Shown here: one piece after another, positions 61,140 through 64,000 of the stretch
Numbering within the stretch: the first letter of the stretch is position 1
How the letters are laid out: every line of letters begins with the position of its first letter
Source of the DNA: Thiemannella venezuelensis
GTDB lineage: Bacteria; Actinomycetota; Actinomycetes; Streptosporangiales; Streptosporangiaceae
Assembly (NCBI RefSeq): GCF_014203605.1
Contig: NZ_JACHJJ010000001.1
Span: 62,001 to 126,000, forward strand
Length of the DNA stretch: 64,000 nucleotides
Direction of reading: 5' to 3'
The notes under the pieces: generated by a model
What the model was told of the DNA's origin: nothing
The model's database searches: none
Seen by the model: the letters and a program-made list of their open reading frames with translations, nothing else
Position numbers and translations under genes: made by a program

Positions 61140-62357
61140 ATGCGCGTGCTGCTGTCCACCATCGGGTCGCGTGGCGACGTCCAGCCGCTGGTGGCGCTGG
61201 CGTCGGAGCTGAGGGGTCTCGGGCAGGAGGTCCGCATGTGCGTGCCGCCCGACTTCCGGGACTGGATCGACGGCCTCGGAATCCCCGTCGTGCCCATCGG
61301 TCCCGAGCTGCGTACGGCCGCCGCCGGCCCGCCGGCCGCGTCGGCGCCGCCGTCACCCGAGCGCATGCGCCGGCTGGCGGAGGCCACGGTCGCCGCCCAG
61401 TTCGAAACGGTCGCGGAGGCGGCCCGGGGCTGCGACGTCATCGTGGCCGCCACGGCCCTGCAACTGGCCGCCCGCTCGGTGGCGGAGGGGATGGGGATCC
61501 CCTACGTCTTCGCCGCCTACTGCCCGGCGGTCCTGCCCTCGCCGCACCACGCGCCGCCGCCGATGCCGGGGCAGGCACCCGAGGCGGCTGACCACCGCGG
61601 GCTCTGGGCCCGGGACGCGGAGCGCTTCGACCACCTGTTCGGCGCCGCGCTCGACTCCCACCGGGCGTCGCTCGGCCTGGCCCCGGTCGCCGGCGTACGC
61701 GGCCACATCTTCACCGACCGCCCCTGGCTGGCCGCCGACCCGGTGCTGGCGCCCTGGCCCGAGCCCGCGGACCCCGGCGTCATGCAGACCGGCGCCTGGA
61801 TCCTGCCGGATGAGCGTCCGCTCCCTCCCGAACTGGAGGCGTTCCTCGACGCGGGCGAACCACCCGTCTACTTCGGTTTCGGCAGCAGCCTCATGAGTGA
61901 TCCGCAGGACCTCGCCCAGGAGATGGTCACGTCGGCCCGCGCGCTCGGGCGCCGTGCGATCGTGTCCCGCGGATGGGCCGGCCTGTCACCGGCGGACGGC
62001 GGGCCCGACTGCCTGTCCGTCGGCGAGGTCAACCAGCAGGCGCTCTTCCCCCGGGTCGCGGCCGTGGTCCACCACGGCGGGGCGGGCACCACGACCGCGG
62101 CCGCGCGGGCCGGGACGCCCCAGGTCGTCGTCCCCCAGGTCTACGACCAGCACTACTGGGCGCAACGAGTCCACCGGCTCGGGATCGGAGCCGCGCACCC
62201 GCCCGCCGTACCGACCGCCGGCTCGCTGGCCGCGGCTCTCGGCCAGGTCCTCCGGCCCGGCGTGGCGGCCCGGGCGCGGGCCGTCGCCGCCGAGGTGCGC
62301 ACCGACGGCGCCAGGACGGCCGCGCGGTGCGTGACGGCCTCGGACGGACCGTCCTGA
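61140..62357 (+). CDS. GT1 glycosyltransferase (UGT/GtfB-like)
   Basis: A 405-residue GT-B enzyme. It begins RVLLSTIGSRGDVQPLVALA, the hallmark of vancomycin-group and sterol glycosyltransferases. The C-terminal donor-binding region has FGFGSSLMSDP, then VEVNQQALFPRVAAVVHHGGAGTTTAAARAGTPQVVVPQVYDQHYWAQRV, the PSPG-like motif. ATG 61140 is used. It stands alone rather than in an antibiotic cluster, so a sterol, lipid or macrolide-inactivating substrate is possible. Confidence 0.92.
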   Translation: MRVLLSTIGSRGDVQPLVALASELRGLGQEVRMCVPPDFRDWIDGLGIPVVPIGPELRTAAAGPPAASAPPSPERMRRLAEATVAAQFETVAEAARGCDVIVAATALQLAARSVAEGMGIPYVFAAYCPAVLPSPHHAPPPMPGQAPEAADHRGLWARDAERFDHLFGAALDSHRASLGLAPVAGVRGHIFTDRPWLAADPVLAPWPEPADPGVMQTGAWILPDERPLPPELEAFLDAGEPPVYFGFGSSLMSDPQDLAQEMVTSARALGRRAIVSRGWAGLSPADGGPDCLSVGEVNQQALFPRVAAVVHHGGAGTTTAAARAGTPQVVVPQVYDQHYWAQRVHRLGIGAAHPPAVPTAGSLAAALGQVLRPGVAARARAVAAEVRTDGARTAARCVTASDGPS

Positions 62358-62374
62358 AGCCGGGGTTCCCGGCG

Positions 62375-62420
62375 CCTCAGAAGCGGTAGCGCAGGATCCT
62401 CAGAAGCGGTAGCGCAGGAT
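62375..62420. repeat. 23-bp perfect tandem duplication
   Basis: CCTCAGAAGCGGTAGCGCA and four further bases occur twice in a row (62375 and 62398), across the stop codon of the methyltransferase gene. Confidence 0.9.
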
Positions 62421-63218
62421 GCGGCCGATGTCCCGCAGGCCCGGGATGCGGGCCACGATCCACATCTGCACCCGGCCCGCGGCGGGCAGCCTGTCCAAGC
62501 CGGGCATGTCGACGCTGCGCAGCGCGTCGAGGCACTCCAGCCCCTCGTGCCAGCCCTCGATCTCGGACGGGTCGTCGACGCCCCAGTGCAGGGTCGCCCC
62601 GGCGTTGCGCACGGCGGGCACCAGCTTCTGCATCCGGATGCCCATCGTGCCGTAGCAGTCGAAGAGCAGCTGCCCGCCGGGGAAGTGCCCGGTGATCCGC
62701 TGGATGAGCCGCCTGCCCTCCTCCTTGCGCAGGTACATCGTCAGGCCCTCGAAGACGGCCACGACGGGGCGGTCGCCGGGCACCTCGGCGAGCCAGCCGT
62801 CGCCGGTCACCGAGGAGCCGATCATCCGGTAGTCGCCCTCCGGGACGGGGAGCAGCCGCTCGCGCAGCTCGACGACCTCCGGATAGTCGACGTCGAACCA
62901 GCGGACCGAGGGCGGACGCTCCAGCCGGTGGACCCGGGTGTCCAGGCCGCAGGCCAGGTGCAGGACGGTGGCATCGGGGCGGGCGGCCAGGAACTCGGCG
63001 GTCCAATCATCGAGCTGCCTGGCGCGGAGCGCGACGCCGGCCGCGGTCGTGGCCGTGATCCCGGTCCTGCGGAAGTCGTAGTCGATGCGCCGCACCGCCC
63101 GCTCGGCCTCGGTGTCGCCCAGGACGGGGTCGGGCGAGCGGCTGTCCAGCGCCCTGCCGTACAGCGTGGCGAGCAGGGTCTCCCGGGCGCCGGTGAGAGT
63201 GATCTTCTCGCGGTCCAT
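62400..63218 (-). CDS. SAM-dependent methyltransferase, leucine carboxyl methyltransferase type
   Basis: A 272-residue enzyme. ATVLHLACGLDTRVHRL is the SAM-binding motif of the PPM1/LCMT group of bacterial O-methyltransferases, followed by VRWFDVDYPEVVELRERLLP and VFEGLTMYLRKEEGRRLI. By family it methylates a carboxyl or hydroxyl of a small metabolite. Its last codons and stop are repeated in the 23-bp duplication. It is convergent with the glycosyltransferase. Confidence 0.9.
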   Translation of the reverse strand: MDREKITLTGARETLLATLYGRALDSRSPDPVLGDTEAERAVRRIDYDFRRTGITATTAAGVALRARQLDDWTAEFLAARPDATVLHLACGLDTRVHRLERPPSVRWFDVDYPEVVELRERLLPVPEGDYRMIGSSVTGDGWLAEVPGDRPVVAVFEGLTMYLRKEEGRRLIQRITGHFPGGQLLFDCYGTMGIRMQKLVPAVRNAGATLHWGVDDPSEIEGWHEGLECLDALRSVDMPGLDRLPAAGRVQMWIVARIPGLRDIGRILRYRF

Positions 63219-63524
63219 GGTGCCCCCGGTCGGCTCCGGCGGCCGCCGTACGGCCGCCGCTCCACACTACGCCCGCCGTGTCGGGGATACGCAGGACAGG
63301 AGCATCGGCCGGGCCGGGGGTCCGCCACCGGCCCGGCCCCCTCGCCGGTTCCCGGCCCCGTTTCCCTCCGGCCGGCGGGGCGCACCTCCGGCGTCCCCGC
63401 CCCGATACCCGTACCACCCGCGAGCCCGGTGCGCGCCCGCCTGTAGCATGCCGCTCGGCCGGCCCGGCCCGGCTCACCGGCCGCAGGGCTCACACGTCTC
63501 CGGTCCCCACGCAAGGAGCGCCTC

Positions 63525-64000
63525 GTGCGAGACATCACCGTGTTCAGCGGCAGCGCCCACCCCGAGCTGGCCGCCGAGATCTGCTCGCACCTGGGAACGC
63601 CGCTCCACCCGGTCCGGGTCAAGCGCTTCGCCAACGACTGCCTGGAAGTGCAGCTGCAGGCCAACTGCCGGGAGCGCGACGTGTTCCTCATCCAGCCGCT
63701 CGTCGCCCCGGTGCAGGAGAACCTCGTCGAGCTGCTCCTCATGCTGGACGCCGCCAGGGGGGCCTCGGCCGCCAGGACGACCGTGGTGATGCCGCACTAC
63801 TCCTACGCCCGCTCCGACAAGAAGGACGCCCCGCGCATCTCCATCGGAGCCCGCCTGGTGGCCGACCTCCTGGTGGCCGCCGGAGCGAGCCGGGTGCTGA
63901 CCATGACCCTGCACTCGCCCCAGGTGCACGGCTTCTTCAGCGTCCCGGTCGACCACCTGCACGCCCTGCGCGAGCTGGCCGAGCACTTCCGGCGGTACGA
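63525..64000 (+). CDS. prs: Ribose-phosphate pyrophosphokinase, partial
   Basis: The gene runs off the right edge; 158 residues are visible. RDITVFSGSAHPELAAEICSHLG at the start, then VRVKRFANDCLEVQLQANCRERDVFLIQP, VVMPHYSYARSDKKDAPR (flexible/ATP loop) and TMTLHSPQVHGFFSVPVDHL match PRPP synthetase. GTG 63525 follows AAGGAGCGCC. The enzyme makes PRPP from ribose 5-phosphate and ATP for nucleotide, histidine and tryptophan synthesis. The 306 bp upstream hold no gene. Confidence 0.93.
   Translation, partial: MRDITVFSGSAHPELAAEICSHLGTPLHPVRVKRFANDCLEVQLQANCRERDVFLIQPLVAPVQENLVELLLMLDAARGASAARTTVVMPHYSYARSDKKDAPRISIGARLVADLLVAAGASRVLTMTLHSPQVHGFFSVPVDHLHALRELAEHFRRY

Overview
The window is very GC-rich, uses many GTG starts and leaderless promoters, and carries actinobacterial hallmarks: a bacterial proteasome activator (Bpa), polyprenol-phosphomannose mannosyltransferases, XRE/DUF5753 regulator clusters, WXG100-like proteins and an actinomycete integrative and conjugative element (AICE). 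A filamentous actinomycete of the Streptosporangiaceae type is the best guess. That placement is inferred from gene content only.

Region 1 (1-22.4 kb) is ordinary chromosome. It holds a partial alkyltransferase, PAS/GAF and OmpR-type signal transduction genes, an RsbW-like ATPase and a BldG-like STAS protein. A cell-envelope glycosyltransferase group follows (6.5-12.8 kb), then pheA, serS, a TetR/monooxygenase divergon with an elaborate four-box operator, a cold-shock protein, a HAD phosphatase, bpa, a quinone oxidoreductase and a large ParA/MinD-like ATPase. It ends at a tRNA-Ser(UGA) gene.

Region 2 (22.5-41.1 kb) is an 18.6-kb AICE inserted in the 3' half of that tRNA gene. It has 60-bp direct att repeats and paired arm-type repeats just inside both ends. 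Gene order from the left is tyrosine integrase, XRE regulator, Xis-like protein, winged-helix replication or regulatory protein, a largely non-coding stretch with iteron-like repeats and twin hairpins, a second tyrosine recombinase, an HNH endonuclease operon, an XRE-DUF5753/DUF6879 regulatory cluster, an FtsK/TraB translocase, a winged-helix protein and a DUF2637 membrane protein. A GAGTTGGG box recurs only in the element's intergenic regions and could be a shared operator. Two genes have paralogous, covarying hairpin leaders.

Region 3 (41.1-47.5 kb) lies between the AICE right att site and a third, decayed copy of the tRNA 3' end. It contains an ESX-like module (large protein, lipoprotein, WXG100-like protein), a truncated IS5-type transposase, an internally deleted remnant of a related integrase and an ABC-2 exporter pair. 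The picture is of successive insertions at one tRNA gene.

Region 4 (47.6-64 kb) is chromosome with regulators and small enzymes: GNAT, LysR/acetyltransferase, a transglutaminase-like protein, a YCII-ECF42 sigma pair, a class C beta-lactamase-like membrane protein, a PadR-permease pair, a GntR-PPOX pair with a nested inverted-repeat operator, a GT1 glycosyltransferase, a methyltransferase and the start of a PRPP synthetase gene.
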